A DNA stretch of 64,000 nucleotides from Orrella sp037026685 (GCF_037026685.1 NZ_JBANET010000013.1:62001-126000); one strand, 5' to 3'; shown: positions 33,184 through 42,839, counted from the first letter of the stretch. Numbers and translations are program-made. Notes: generated by a model from the letters alone, not told the origin.

Positions 33184-33882
33184 ATGAAGCGTGTGTTGTC
33201 CCGGATGTTGGTCGCAAGCGGCGCCTTGCTGTGCGCCTCGCTAGTGCCTGCCAGTCATGCCGCCGAGGCGGGCGGCGCCTCCAAGCCTGACCTGGCCAAA
33301 GGCAGCCAGCTGTACGAGCAAGGCGATGCCGCGCGCGGCATCATCTCCTGTGCGTCCTGTCACGGCGCGGCCGGCAACAGCAGCCTGCCGGTCAATCCCA
33401 ACCTGGCCGCCCAGCCGCACGAATACATCCTCAAGCAGCTGCACGACTTCAAGGTCAAGGAAGGCGCCGAGCATGCCGCGCGCCGCGGGCCTGACGGCGC
33501 GCCCTCGCCCATGACGCCCATGGCCAATCCGCTGACCGAGGAAGACATGCGCAACGTGGCCTACTACCTGGCGCAGCAGCGGCTGGAGAAGCCGGCCACC
33601 GCCGGACACCAGGACCTGGTCGAGCATGGCCAGCGCATCTGGCGCGGCGGCCTGCCCGAGCAGCGCATCCCGGCCTGCGCGTCCTGCCACGGCGCGGCCG
33701 GCATGGGCATCCCGGCGCAGTATCCGCGCCTGGCGGGCCAGTTCCCGGACTACATCGAGGCGCAGCTCCGGCTGTTCCGCAGCGGCGACCGCGCCAACAA
33801 TCCGGCCATGCACGACATCGCCCGCCGCATGACCGACGAGGACATCCGCGCGGTCTCGGACTACGCGGCGGGCCTGCGCTAG
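33184..33882 (+). CDS. Diheme cytochrome c4
   Basis: A 232-residue periplasmic cytochrome. A signal peptide (cut after SHA, about residue 26) is followed by two similar c-type domains, each with a CASCHGAAG heme site (first near residue 56, second near 163) and downstream axial Met candidates (PMTPMANPL; RAMHD-like NNPAMHD). Cytochrome c4 shuttles electrons to terminal oxidases. It lies just before resB-ccsB, which attach its hemes. Confidence 0.92.
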   Translation: MKRVLSRMLVASGALLCASLVPASHAAEAGGASKPDLAKGSQLYEQGDAARGIISCASCHGAAGNSSLPVNPNLAAQPHEYILKQLHDFKVKEGAEHAARRGPDGAPSPMTPMANPLTEEDMRNVAYYLAQQRLEKPATAGHQDLVEHGQRIWRGGLPEQRIPACASCHGAAGMGIPAQYPRLAGQFPDYIEAQLRLFRSGDRANNPAMHDIARRMTDEDIRAVSDYAAGLR

Positions 33883-33943
33883 GCCGCGGGGCCGTTGGAC
33901 ATCCGGCCGGAACCTGCGGCCGGCCGGATGGTCCCTTGATGCG

Positions 33944-35995
33944 ATGACTGCCACGCACCCCCCCGCCTTTCGCCGCCGCCTGGCCGATGGCATCGAGCTC
34001 CTGGGCTCGATGCGCTTCGCGGTCAGCCTGTTGATGTTCATCTGCGTGGCCAGCGTGATCGGCACCGTGCTGGCGCAGAACCGCCCGGCCTCGAACTACA
34101 TCGACCAGTTCGGCCCCTTCTGGTTCGAGCTGTTCGACAAGTTCTCGATCTGGCACGTCTACAACAGCTGGTGGTTCCTGCTCATCATGGCCTTCCTGGT
34201 CGTCTCGACCTCGGTCTGCCTGATGCGCAACACGCCGAAGATGCTGCAGGACGCCCGCTCGTTTCGCGAGTATGTGCGCGCCAGCAGCCTGCGCGCCTTT
34301 CCCCACCGTGCCCAGGCCGATACCGGCCTGGACGTGCCCGCCACCGTGCAGCGCCTGCGCCAGCTGCTGGCGCGCCAGGGCTATGCGGTGCGCGAGCGGC
34401 GCGACGGCGACTCGGTGATGCTGGCGGCCAAGCGCGGCAGCGGCAACCGGCTGGGCTATATCTTTGCGCACGCCTCGATCGTGATCATCTGCGTGGGCGG
34501 GCTGTTCGACAGCGAGCTGCCGGTGCGCATGCAGGTGTGGCTCGGCGGCAAGCAGCCGCTGACCGAGAACATGCTGATCGCCGACGTGCCGGCCAGCGGC
34601 CGCCTGTCGGCCGACAACCCGAGCTTTCGCGCCAACGTGCTGGTGCCCGAGCAGGGCCGCATCAGCAACGCCGTGGTGCTGGTGGGCGACGGCGCGCTGG
34701 TGCAGCCGCTGCCGTTCACGCTGACGCTCAAGAAATTCATCGTCGACTATTACTCCACCGGCATGCCCAGCCGCTTCGCCAGCGAGGTGCAGGTCACCGA
34801 TCCCGAGGACGGCCGGACCTTCGATGCCACCATCGAGGTCAACGAGCCGCTGCGCTACAAGGGCGTGACGGTCTACCAGTCCAGCTTCGACGACGGCGGC
34901 AGCCGCGTGGTGCTGACCGGGCGGCCGCTGTCCGGGCCGCGCGACTTTTCCTTCGAGGTGGACGGCAAGGTGGGGCAGTCCTCGCCCGTCAGCCTGGGCG
35001 ACACCGGCCAGGCGCTGCAGCTGGACATCACGGGCCTGCGGCCCATCAACGTCGAGGACCTGCGCAGCGGCGAGCCGCCGCAGCCCAAGGCCCTGCGCGA
35101 GCACGTGGCGGCGGTGACCGGCAGCGCGGCGGGCACGGCCAACGAGCACCTGCGCAACGTCGGGCCCAGCATCGAATACCGCCTGCTCGATGCCAGCGGC
35201 CAGGCGCACGAGTTCCATAACTACATGCTGCCCGTGCAGCTGGACGAGATCCCGGTGTTCCTGGCCGGGGTGCGCGAAACGCCGGCCGAAAACTACCGCT
35301 ATCTGCGCATCCCGGCCGACGAGCAGGGCAAGCCCGACGAGTTCCTGGCGCTGCGCGCGGCCCTGGCCGACCCGGCGCAGCGGCGCGAGGCGGCCGAGCG
35401 CTTTGCCCGGGCCAACGTGGGCGGCGCCGACGGGCAGGCGCTGCAGGATTCGGCGCAGCGGGCCCTGGACACTTTTTCCGAGACCGGCCTGCAAGGCGTG
35501 GCGCGCTTCCTCGAGGCCAACGTGGCGCCCGAGGAGCTGCCGCGCGCGGCCGATATCGTGATCCGGCTGCTGGGCGCGGCCATGGGCGAGCTGCGCGCCA
35601 TGGTGCGCGAGCGCATGGGCCTGGCGCCCTTGCCGCAGCAGGGCGAGGCCGCCGTGCTGGCCGATGCCTGGTCGCGCATGGCGGTGGCCGCGCTGTCCGA
35701 CCTGGCGCTGTACCCGGTGCCGGTGCTGTTCACGCTCAGCGATTTCGAGCACGTGCAGGCCAGCGTGTTCCAGGTCAGCCGCACGCCCGGCAAGAATGCG
35801 GTGTATTTCGGCTGCCTGCTGCTGGTGCTGGGCATATTCACGATGTTCTACGTGCGCGACCGGCGCATCTGGATGTGGGTCTCGCCCAAGGACGGCGGCA
35901 GCCACGTGGTGGCGGCCATGACCTCGCAAAAGCGTACACTGGATTTCAACCGGGAATTCGAGCGCCTGCGCCAGGCGCTGGGCCGCCTGGCTTGA
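33944..35995 (+). CDS. resB: Cytochrome c biogenesis protein ResB (CcsB/Ccs1 type)
   Basis: A 683-residue system II assembly protein. Two N-terminal spans (LLGSMRFAVSLLMFICVASV; WWFLLIMAFLVVSTSVCLM), a third near GYIFAHASIVIICVGGLF, a large extracytoplasmic domain and a last span near the C terminus (YFGCLLLVLGIFTMFYV) fit the family. With the product of the next gene it exports heme and ligates it to apocytochromes. Confidence 0.94.
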   Translation: MTATHPPAFRRRLADGIELLGSMRFAVSLLMFICVASVIGTVLAQNRPASNYIDQFGPFWFELFDKFSIWHVYNSWWFLLIMAFLVVSTSVCLMRNTPKMLQDARSFREYVRASSLRAFPHRAQADTGLDVPATVQRLRQLLARQGYAVRERRDGDSVMLAAKRGSGNRLGYIFAHASIVIICVGGLFDSELPVRMQVWLGGKQPLTENMLIADVPASGRLSADNPSFRANVLVPEQGRISNAVVLVGDGALVQPLPFTLTLKKFIVDYYSTGMPSRFASEVQVTDPEDGRTFDATIEVNEPLRYKGVTVYQSSFDDGGSRVVLTGRPLSGPRDFSFEVDGKVGQSSPVSLGDTGQALQLDITGLRPINVEDLRSGEPPQPKALREHVAAVTGSAAGTANEHLRNVGPSIEYRLLDASGQAHEFHNYMLPVQLDEIPVFLAGVRETPAENYRYLRIPADEQGKPDEFLALRAALADPAQRREAAERFARANVGGADGQALQDSAQRALDTFSETGLQGVARFLEANVAPEELPRAADIVIRLLGAAMGELRAMVRERMGLAPLPQQGEAAVLADAWSRMAVAALSDLALYPVPVLFTLSDFEHVQASVFQVSRTPGKNAVYFGCLLLVLGIFTMFYVRDRRIWMWVSPKDGGSHVVAAMTSQKRTLDFNREFERLRQALGRLA

Positions 35996-36017
35996 AGCCG
36001 CACAAGGAGTCATGTTC

Positions 36018-37361
36018 ATGAACGAGCGCGCGAGCACCCTGCCCGAGCCGCTTTGGGACCAGGCCGTGGCCGGCTCGGAGACCGGCGACGGCCGGATCCG
36101 CCGCGGCCGGCCCGACTGGACCGATGTCGTCTTTTTCCTGATCCTGGCCGCCGGCGCGGCCTTCGCGCTGGATCGCTACGACTACGCCATGGACGGCTAC
36201 GAAAAAGCCATCCTGTGCGGGACCGTGCCCGCGCTGGCGTGGCTGGGCTGGCTGTGGCGGCCGCTGCGCACGCTGACGCTTTGCTGCGCGCTGGCCGCCG
36301 GCGGCGCGCTGCTGCTGTACCAGGCCGACCTGGGACGCGCCGAAGAGGTATTCCTGCTCAAGTACCTGCTGTCCTCGCAGTCGGCCATCCTGTGGATGTG
36401 CATGCTCTTCATGCTGGCCACGCTGTGCTACTGGATCGGCCTGGCCAGCCCGACGGCGGCCTGGCTGGGCACGGCGCTGACCTGGGGCGCGGTGTTCGCC
36501 GGCATGACCGGCCTGCTGGTGCGCTGGCGCGAAGGCCACCTGATGGGCCCGGACCTGGGCCATATCCCGGTCAGCAACCTCTACGAGGTCTTCGTGCTGT
36601 TCGCGCTGGTGACGGCGCTGTTCTACCTGTACTACGAGCGGCGCTATGCCACGCGCGCGCTGGGCGGCTTCGTGCTGCTGGTGATCAGCTCGGCGGTGAT
36701 CTTCCTGCTCTGGTATTCGTTCACGCGCGACGCCCACCAGATCCAGCCGCTGGTGCCGGCCCTCAAGAGCTGGTGGATGAAGCTGCACGTGCCGGCCAAT
36801 TTCATCGGCTACGGCACCTTCTCGCTGGCGGCCATGGTGGGCTTCGCCTACCTGGTCAAGGAGCATGGCCAGACGCGCTCGTGGCGGCGGCTGGCGCCGC
36901 TGTTCGTGCTGGGCGTGCTGCTGGCGGCCGAGCCCATGGTGTTTCGCACGGGCGGATTGTCCATGACCTGGGCGCTGTACCTGGGCGTGGGGGCGGTGCT
37001 GGTGGGCGCCATCCTGGCGCTGCGCCGGCCCATCGCCGCGCGCCTGCCGCCGCTGGAGGTGCTGGACGACATCATGTATCGCGCCATCGCGGTGGGCTTT
37101 GCCTTCTTTACGGTGGCCACCATCCTGGGCGCGCTATGGGCCGCCGACGCCTGGGGCGCCTACTGGCAATGGGATCCCAAGGAAACCTGGGCGCTGATCG
37201 TCTGGCTGAACTACGCCGCCTGGCTGCACATGCGGCTGATGAAGGGCCTGCGCGGCACCATGGCGGCCTACTGGGCCCTGGTCGGGCTGCTGATCACCGG
37301 GTTCGCCTTCCTGGGGGTCAACATGTTCCTGTCGGGCCTGCACTCCTACGGCGAGTTGTAG
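36018..37361 (+). CDS. ccsA: Cytochrome c biogenesis protein CcsA/ResC
   Basis: System II heme handler of 447 residues with about eight spans. The WWD heme-binding motif reads WGAYWQWDPKETWALIVW, and conserved His residues flank it (KLHVPANFIGYG; WLHMRLMK). I use the ATG at 36018, 8 nt after AAGGAG, and not the ATG at 36012, which is only 2 nt from it. It is the partner of ResB, 22 nt upstream. Confidence 0.94.
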   Translation: MNERASTLPEPLWDQAVAGSETGDGRIRRGRPDWTDVVFFLILAAGAAFALDRYDYAMDGYEKAILCGTVPALAWLGWLWRPLRTLTLCCALAAGGALLLYQADLGRAEEVFLLKYLLSSQSAILWMCMLFMLATLCYWIGLASPTAAWLGTALTWGAVFAGMTGLLVRWREGHLMGPDLGHIPVSNLYEVFVLFALVTALFYLYYERRYATRALGGFVLLVISSAVIFLLWYSFTRDAHQIQPLVPALKSWWMKLHVPANFIGYGTFSLAAMVGFAYLVKEHGQTRSWRRLAPLFVLGVLLAAEPMVFRTGGLSMTWALYLGVGAVLVGAILALRRPIAARLPPLEVLDDIMYRAIAVGFAFFTVATILGALWAADAWGAYWQWDPKETWALIVWLNYAAWLHMRLMKGLRGTMAAYWALVGLLITGFAFLGVNMFLSGLHSYGEL

Positions 37362-37373
37362 GGTCCACCCCCC

Positions 37374-37444
37374 GAAGCGCTTACGCGCTTCCCCCCTCAA
37401 GGGGGGCGACACCGGCGGACCGGCAGAGCCGGCTCCGCGGTGTC
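37374..37444. repeat. Composite palindromic intergenic repeat
   Basis: Three stems in tandem: GAAGCGC-TTAC-GCGCTTC (37374-37391), CCCCCC-TCAA-GGGGGG (37391-37406), and a long stem at 37408-37444 with outer GACACCG/CGGTGTC, middle GCGGA/TCCGC and inner CCGGC/GCCGG. It lies between convergent ccsA and the dienelactone hydrolase. The form is that of a dispersed extragenic palindromic repeat; partial resemblance is seen near 7308-7325 (CCCCCCAAGGGG). Confidence 0.65.
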
Positions 37445-37484
37445 CCCGCGCCTTCTTGCGGTGTGTTTTTTTGCCTTGGGGGCG

Positions 37485-38177
37485 CTAGGCCAGGTGCTGG
37501 GCCAGGAAGGTGTGCGAGCGTTCCTCGGCCTGCTTGGCGGCCTGGGCGTCGTAGTGCTGGCCGCCCGGGCGCGAGAAGGCGTGGTCGCAGTGCTCGTAGA
37601 CGTGGGCGGTGACCTGGGCGTGGGCGGCGGCCAGCTGGATGACCTTCTCGCGCGCCTCGGGCGGCACGAAGCGGTCCTTGCCGGCCACGTGCAGCAGCAT
37701 GGGCGCGCAGTTGGCCGGCGCGTTCTCCAGCAGGGTGTCCAGGTTGACGCCGTAGTAGCTGACCGCGCACTTGACGGGGGTTTCGCAGGCGGCCTTGACC
37801 GAGAGCATGCCGCCCATGCAATAGCCGATGGCGGCGATCTTGTCGTGGCCCGATTCCTGCGCCAGCCAGGCGCGCGCCGATTCGAGGTCGGCCATGGTTT
37901 CGTCGCCTTTCATGCCCTGCATCAGTTCGTAGCCGCGCGCGAACTGCTTCTCGTCGGTGGGGTCCAGTTCCAGGCCGGCTTCCTGGCGCCAGAACAGGTC
38001 GGGGCAGATCACGTGATAGCCCTTGGCGGCCCACTGGTCGGCCAGTTCGCGCATGGCCTGGTTGATGCCGAAGATCTCCTGGATCAGCACGATGCCGCGC
38101 GCCGAGGCCGAGGGGCCCTTGGCGTAGTAGGCCTTGAATTCCTTTCCTTCCTTGCTTTTCAGGGTGACGTGAGACAT
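37485..38177 (-). CDS. Dienelactone hydrolase family protein
   Basis: A 230-residue alpha/beta hydrolase. The nucleophile is the Cys in IGYCMGGM, the acid Asp in VAGKDRFVP, and the His in EHCDHAFSRPGG, the Cys-Asp-His triad of dienelactone hydrolases. No catechol-pathway genes are adjacent, so it may be a general carboxymethylenebutenolidase-like esterase. Confidence 0.9.
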   Translation of the reverse strand: MSHVTLKSKEGKEFKAYYAKGPSASARGIVLIQEIFGINQAMRELADQWAAKGYHVICPDLFWRQEAGLELDPTDEKQFARGYELMQGMKGDETMADLESARAWLAQESGHDKIAAIGYCMGGMLSVKAACETPVKCAVSYYGVNLDTLLENAPANCAPMLLHVAGKDRFVPPEAREKVIQLAAAHAQVTAHVYEHCDHAFSRPGGQHYDAQAAKQAEERSHTFLAQHLA

Positions 38178-38234
38178 GGGGGTCCTTTCAGGTTCCTGGT
38201 TGGCGGGGGGTGGAACTTCGATTGAATCACACTC

Positions 38235-39530
38235 TCAGTCGGGCAGCATGGCCTCGCCCTCGGTCAGGCTGGCCAGGCTGTCGCGCGCGCGCACGACGTG
38301 CCAGCGGGCGCCGTCGACCATGACCTCGGCCGGGCGCGGCCGGCTGTTGTAGGTGCCGGCCATGACCGCGCCGTAGGCGCCGGCCGACTCGATGGCCAGC
38401 AGGTCGCCTTCGGCCAGGGCCAGCGGCCGCTGGCGCGCCAGCCAGTCGGCGCTTTCGCACACCGGGCCGACCACGTCGTAGACCTGCGCCGGGCCGGGGC
38501 GCGGCGCGACCGGCAGCACGCCGTGCCAGGCCTCGTACAGGGCCGGGCGCATCAGGTCGTTCATGGCCGCGTCGACGATGGCGAAGTTGCGCGCCTCGGT
38601 GTGCTTCAGATAGAGCACCTCGGTCAGCAGCACACCGGCATTGCCCACCAGCGAGCGCCCGGGCTCGAACACCAGCTGCAGCGGCGGCAGGCCGCTGGCG
38701 GCCAGGCGCTCGCAGACCTGGTCAAGCAGCAGGCGCGGCGCCAGCGGGATTTCGTCGTCGTAGCGGATGCCCAGGCCGCCGCCCAGGTCCAGGTGATGGA
38801 TGGCGATGCCGTCCTCGGCCAGCTGGCGCAGCAGCGCCAGCAGCTTGTCCAGCGCATCCAGGTAGGGCGAGACCTCGGTGATCTGCGAACCGATGTGGCA
38901 ATCCAGGCCCACCACCTTCAGGTTGGGCAGCGAGGCCGCTTCGCGATAGGCCTGGCGCGCCTGCTCGATGGCGATGCCGAACTTATTTTCCTTCAGGCCG
39001 GTGGAGATGTAGGGATGGGTCTGGGCGTCCACGTCCGGATTCACGCGTAGCGAGACCGGCGCGGTGCGGCCCAGCTCGCCCGCCACGCTGGAGAGCCGGC
39101 GCAGCTCGGGCAGCGACTCGACGTTGAAGCACTTGACGCCCGCTTGCAGCGCGGCGCGCATTTCCCAGGCCTGCTTGCCCACGCCCGAGAACACCACCTT
39201 GCCCGGGTCGCCGCCGGCGGCCAGCACGCGCTGCAGCTCGCCGCCCGAGACGATGTCAAAGCCCGCGCCCAGCCGGGCGAATTCCTTGAGCACCGCCAGG
39301 TTGGAGTTGGCCTTCATGCCGTAGCAGACCAGCACGTCGCGCTGGCCGATGGCCTCGCGGTATGCGTCCCAGGCCGCGCGCAGCGCGGCGCGGGAATAGA
39401 CGTACAGCGGCGTGCCCGCCTGGGCGGCCAGCTCGGCCAGCGGGACGTCCTCGGCGTGCAGCACGCCGTTGCGGTAGTGGAAATGCGGCTGCCCGGCCGG
39501 AGGCCGGGCGCTGGGATTCTGCTGGCTCAT
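38235..39530 (-). CDS. lysA: Diaminopimelate decarboxylase
   Basis: A 431-residue PLP enzyme making L-lysine from meso-diaminopimelate. The PLP lysine lies in VCYGMKANSN, the glycine-rich loop in LDLGGGLGIRY, and the C-terminal active site in VGPVCESADWLA. It overlaps the small lipoprotein gene by one base, a unit with cyaY divergent, as in many proteobacteria. Confidence 0.96.
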   Translation of the reverse strand: MSQQNPSARPPAGQPHFHYRNGVLHAEDVPLAELAAQAGTPLYVYSRAALRAAWDAYREAIGQRDVLVCYGMKANSNLAVLKEFARLGAGFDIVSGGELQRVLAAGGDPGKVVFSGVGKQAWEMRAALQAGVKCFNVESLPELRRLSSVAGELGRTAPVSLRVNPDVDAQTHPYISTGLKENKFGIAIEQARQAYREAASLPNLKVVGLDCHIGSQITEVSPYLDALDKLLALLRQLAEDGIAIHHLDLGGGLGIRYDDEIPLAPRLLLDQVCERLAASGLPPLQLVFEPGRSLVGNAGVLLTEVLYLKHTEARNFAIVDAAMNDLMRPALYEAWHGVLPVAPRPGPAQVYDVVGPVCESADWLARQRPLALAEGDLLAIESAGAYGAVMAGTYNSRPRPAEVMVDGARWHVVRARDSLASLTEGEAMLPD

Positions 39531-39718
39531 TACGGTAGATTGGATTGGGGAAGCTGGCTCGGCTGGACGGCGGGCGTGCGGGCGGCGCCGTCCTCGGCGG
39601 GGGGAAGGTACAGGGGTCCTTTGTAGCCGCAGCCGGCCAGCATGCCCAGCGCCAGCAGCATCGCTAAAATGCGGGGATAGGCCGAGCGGGACACGGCAGG
39701 CTCCGATAGGAAAGACAA
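39530..39718 (-). CDS. Small LptM-like (YifL) lipoprotein
   Basis: A 62-residue lipoprotein. The lipobox is GMLAGC, followed by GYKGPLYLPP, the conserved segment of the LptM/YifL family whose members assist LptD maturation in E. coli. It sits between lysA and cyaY, its usual location. The first Met may be too far upstream; an internal Met (MLLALGMLAGC) is possible. Confidence 0.88.
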   Translation of the reverse strand: MSFLSEPAVSRSAYPRILAMLLALGMLAGCGYKGPLYLPPAEDGAARTPAVQPSQLPQSNLP

Positions 39719-39729
39719 GCGGTCATTAT

Positions 39730-40059
39730 ATGAACGAAACAGAATTTCTCGCCCTGGCGGGCGAAGTGCTGGACGGCATCGAAAGCCAGGCCGACGACTG
39801 GCTGGCCCTGTACGACGTGGACGTCGACGCCAGCCGCAGCGGCAACGTGCTGACGCTGGCCTTCGATTCGGGCGTGCAGGTCATCGTCAACAGCCAGGCG
39901 GCCATGCAGGAGATCTGGGTGGCCGCGCCCAGCGGCGGCTTTCACTACCGCTACGACGGCCAGGCCTGGCGGGATACGCGCGGCGGGCCCGCGCTGGGCG
40001 AGGCGCTGTCGCAGATCGTCAGCGCCGCGGCCGGGCAGGCGGTGACCGTCAAGGTCTGA
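39730..40059 (+). CDS. cyaY: Frataxin-like iron-binding protein CyaY
   Basis: A 109-residue CyaY that modulates iron-sulfur cluster assembly with IscS. The N-terminal helix is acidic (ETEFLALAGEVLDGIESQAD), and the sheet has NSQAAMQEIWVAA with GFHYRYDG. It is divergent from the LptM-like gene across 11 bp. Confidence 0.93.
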   Translation: MNETEFLALAGEVLDGIESQADDWLALYDVDVDASRSGNVLTLAFDSGVQVIVNSQAAMQEIWVAAPSGGFHYRYDGQAWRDTRGGPALGEALSQIVSAAAGQAVTVKV

Positions 40060-40115
40060 GCGCGGGCCGGCTCGTGCCGCCCGCCCGCCCGGGCTTGGGC
40101 CCGGACCTGAGCGTG

Positions 40116-40136
40116 GCCCCGGCTGCAGGCCGGGGC
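40116..40136. terminator. Hairpin between convergent cyaY and the Bug gene
   Basis: GCCCCGG-(7 nt)-CCGGGGC forms a 7-bp GC stem in the 91-bp gap between two converging genes. There is no T run, so it is at best a weak bidirectional terminator. Confidence 0.35.
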
Positions 40137-40150
40137 GCGGCGCCGCGGCT

Positions 40151-41122
40151 TCAGCGCGCGGCGATGTCGGCCGCCTTGACCACGGCGGCCCATTTCTCGC
40201 TTTCGGCCCGGATGTAGCGGGCGAACTCCTCGGGCGTGCTGGTGACCACGATGGCGCCCAGCCCGGCCATCCTTTCCTGCACGTCGGGCATGTTCATGAC
40301 CTTGCCGATGGCCGCGTGCAGGGCGTCGATCACCTCGGGCGGCGTGCCGGCCGGCGCCACGATGCCGCCCCAGGACGAGGCGTCAAAGCCCGGCAGCACG
40401 GTCTCGTCGATGGTGGGCGCATCGGGCAGGCTCGCCACGCGGTCCTTGGTGGCCACGGCCATCACGCGCAGCTTGCCGCCGTCGACCAGCGTGCGCGCGG
40501 CCACGGCGGTGGCGAACATCATCGAGACCTGGCCGGACATGACGTCGGTCATGGCCGGGCCGTCGCCCTGGTAGGGCACGTGCATCATGTCCAGGCCCAG
40601 CCCCTGGGCGAACATCTCGCCCACCAGGTGGTTGGAGGCGCCGTTGCCGGCCGAGGCGAAGGTGTACTTGCCGGGCGCGGCCTTGATGTCCTGCACCAGC
40701 GCCTTGATGTCCTTGGCCTGGACCTGCGGGCCGGCCACCAGCACGATGGGCACGGTCGAGAGCTGGGTGACCGGCGCGAAGCTCTTGTTCACGTCGTAGC
40801 TCAGCTTGGGATAGATGCTCTGGTTGATGGCGTTGGGCCCGACGTTGGCCACCAGCAGCGTGTAGCCGTCGGCGGCGGCCTTGGCCACGTAGTCGGCGGC
40901 GATGTTGCCGTTGGCGCCGGGGCGGTTTTCCACCACGAAGGTGCCGCCCATGACCGAATTGAGCTTTTCGGCCAGCAGCCGGGCGGTGGTGTCCGAGGCC
41001 CCGCCGGGCGGATACGGCACCACCAGGCGCACCGGTTTCTCGGGATAGGCGGCCAGCGCCGTGCCGGCCGCGCACAGCGTGGCCAGCAGGCCGCCGGCAA
41101 GGCGGGTTTTCCAGGTCTTCAT
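40151..41122 (-). CDS. Bug-family tripartite tricarboxylate transport receptor
   Basis: A 323-residue periplasmic solute receptor. The signal peptide (MKTWKTRLAGGLLATL...ALA) is followed by the family start YPEKPVRLVVPYPPGGASD and later AGNGASNHLVGEMF and VPYQGDGPAMTDVMSGQV. I start at the Met with GGAG about 9 nt upstream; the Met five codons earlier is the alternative. Bug proteins are very numerous in Bordetella. It closes the LacI-controlled operon, so the ligand is probably the acid substrate of the dehydratase. No TctA/TctB membrane genes are nearby. Confidence 0.92.
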   Translation of the reverse strand: MKTWKTRLAGGLLATLCAAGTALAAYPEKPVRLVVPYPPGGASDTTARLLAEKLNSVMGGTFVVENRPGANGNIAADYVAKAAADGYTLLVANVGPNAINQSIYPKLSYDVNKSFAPVTQLSTVPIVLVAGPQVQAKDIKALVQDIKAAPGKYTFASAGNGASNHLVGEMFAQGLGLDMMHVPYQGDGPAMTDVMSGQVSMMFATAVAARTLVDGGKLRVMAVATKDRVASLPDAPTIDETVLPGFDASSWGGIVAPAGTPPEVIDALHAAIGKVMNMPDVQERMAGLGAIVVTSTPEEFARYIRAESEKWAAVVKAADIAAR

Positions 41123-41147
41123 CTGTCTCTGCTCCATGTGTCGTTTT

Positions 41148-42839
41148 CTAGCGGGTCTTCAGGGGAATCAGCACCGCTCCCCGCGATAGCGGCTTGACCG
41201 TGCGGCTGTAAATGTCCAGCCAGCCATGTTCCTGCGCGGGCACGTGGGCCGCCTGCCTGTCTGCCTGCCGGGCCTGCAGCTCGGCCGCATCGACCAGCAG
41301 GTCGATGCGGCGGGCGGCCACGTCGATCTCGATGGGGTCGCCGTCGCGCACCCAGGCCAGCGGGCCGCCCTGGGCCGCTTCCGGGCAGACCTGCCCCACG
41401 GCGATGCCGCGGTTCAGGCCCGAGAGCTGCCCGTCGGTCACGATGGCCACCTGTCCGTTCAGGCCCGCGCCTTCGACCGCGGCCACGAAGGACGAGGCCA
41501 GCGCCACGCCCGGGCCGCCGATCGGGCCCATGCCGCGCAGGCAGGCTACCGTGCCGGGCTGGATGCGGCCGGCCGCCAGCGCGGCGATGGCCTCTTCCTG
41601 CGAGCCGAACACCAGGGCGTTGCCGCGAAAGCGCTGGGCCTTGCCCGAGGCGTTGCCCAGCTTCAGGATGCTGCCCTCGGGCGCCAGCGAGCCGCGCAGG
41701 ATCACCAGCGAGGGCTCGCGCGACAAGGGATCGTCCAGCGTGCGCAGGATGGACGGCGTGGGCGCTTGGTAGCCGTCCAGCACCTGGGACAGCGGCCGGC
41801 CGGTGACGCCCACCGTCTCGCCGTCCAGCAGGCTTTGCAGCCGCTTCATGGTGGCCAGGGTGCCGCCGGCCGCCTCCAGGTCCTCGGTGCGGTGCTCGCC
41901 GTTGGGCTTGACCGCCGCCAGCAGGGGCACCTGGGTGCCCAGTTCGTTAAAGAGCGCGTAGACGTCCACATCCACGCCGGCCTCCTCGGCCACGCCCTGC
42001 AGGTGCCGCAGCACGTTGATCGAGGTGGACAGGGCCAGGGCCACGCGCACGGCATTGGCAAAGGCCGCGGGGGTCAGGATGCGGTCGGGGGTCAGCCCCT
42101 CCTGCACCATTTCGACGATGCGCCGGCCGGCGCGCCCGGCCTGCTCGAACATGGCCGGCGAGTTGGCCAGCACCGGGCTGGCGCCGGGCAGGGAAAGGCC
42201 CAGCGCCTCGCAGGCGATGTGCATGGAGTTGGCCGTGCCCAGTCCCGCGCACACGCCCGGGCCTTGCACGGCGCGCTTGCACATGCCGTCCAGGTCTTCG
42301 AAGGAAAGCTTGCGCGTGACGTACATGCCCACCTTCTCGAACACGTCCTCGATGTCGATGGGTTCGCCCTGGTAGGTGCCGCTTTGCTGGTAGCCGCAGG
42401 CCACCACCAGGGTCGGGATGTTCAGCCGCGCGGCGGCCATCATCTGCCCCGGCGTGGTCTTGTCGCAAGAGGCCAGGCACACCATGCCGTCGAGCTGCGC
42501 GCCCTCGACCTGCACCTCGATGTCGTTGACGATGAGATCGCGCGACGGAAGGATGTAGCGCCCCGCCTTGCCCGCGCTGGTGATGAAGTCGCTGGGCGCT
42601 GCCGTGCGGATCTCGAAGGGCACGCCGCCGGCCGCCCGGATGGCGTCCTTGACGTGGCGCGCCACGCCGTCCAGGTGGCTGAAACAGCTGGACAGCTCCG
42701 AGGAGGTATTGACCACCGCGATCTTGGGCTTGTCCATGTCCTCGTCGGCCAGCCCGAGCGCCTGCCATTGGGCCTTGCGCAGGGCCCACAAGGTGGTGCC
42801 CGGCTGGAAGTTGCTGCGGTATCGGCGTGGGGGGGTCAT
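41148..42839 (-). CDS. IlvD/Edd-family sugar-acid dehydratase
   Basis: A 563-residue Fe-S dehydratase. Cluster cysteines lie in SSELSSCFSHLDG, CLASCDKTTPGQ and QGPGVCAGLGTANSM; the C-terminal LRGMGPIGGPGVALASS and VTDGQLSGLNRG are typical. Biosynthetic IlvD is unlikely because the gene sits in a LacI-controlled operon with an FAD oxidoreductase and a Bug receptor; members in such contexts dehydrate aldonic acids (arabinonate, xylonate, galactonate). The start overlaps the stop of the gene upstream (ATGA). Confidence 0.88.
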   Translation of the reverse strand: MTPPRRYRSNFQPGTTLWALRKAQWQALGLADEDMDKPKIAVVNTSSELSSCFSHLDGVARHVKDAIRAAGGVPFEIRTAAPSDFITSAGKAGRYILPSRDLIVNDIEVQVEGAQLDGMVCLASCDKTTPGQMMAAARLNIPTLVVACGYQQSGTYQGEPIDIEDVFEKVGMYVTRKLSFEDLDGMCKRAVQGPGVCAGLGTANSMHIACEALGLSLPGASPVLANSPAMFEQAGRAGRRIVEMVQEGLTPDRILTPAAFANAVRVALALSTSINVLRHLQGVAEEAGVDVDVYALFNELGTQVPLLAAVKPNGEHRTEDLEAAGGTLATMKRLQSLLDGETVGVTGRPLSQVLDGYQAPTPSILRTLDDPLSREPSLVILRGSLAPEGSILKLGNASGKAQRFRGNALVFGSQEEAIAALAAGRIQPGTVACLRGMGPIGGPGVALASSFVAAVEGAGLNGQVAIVTDGQLSGLNRGIAVGQVCPEAAQGGPLAWVRDGDPIEIDVAARRIDLLVDAAELQARQADRQAAHVPAQEHGWLDIYSRTVKPLSRGAVLIPLKTR

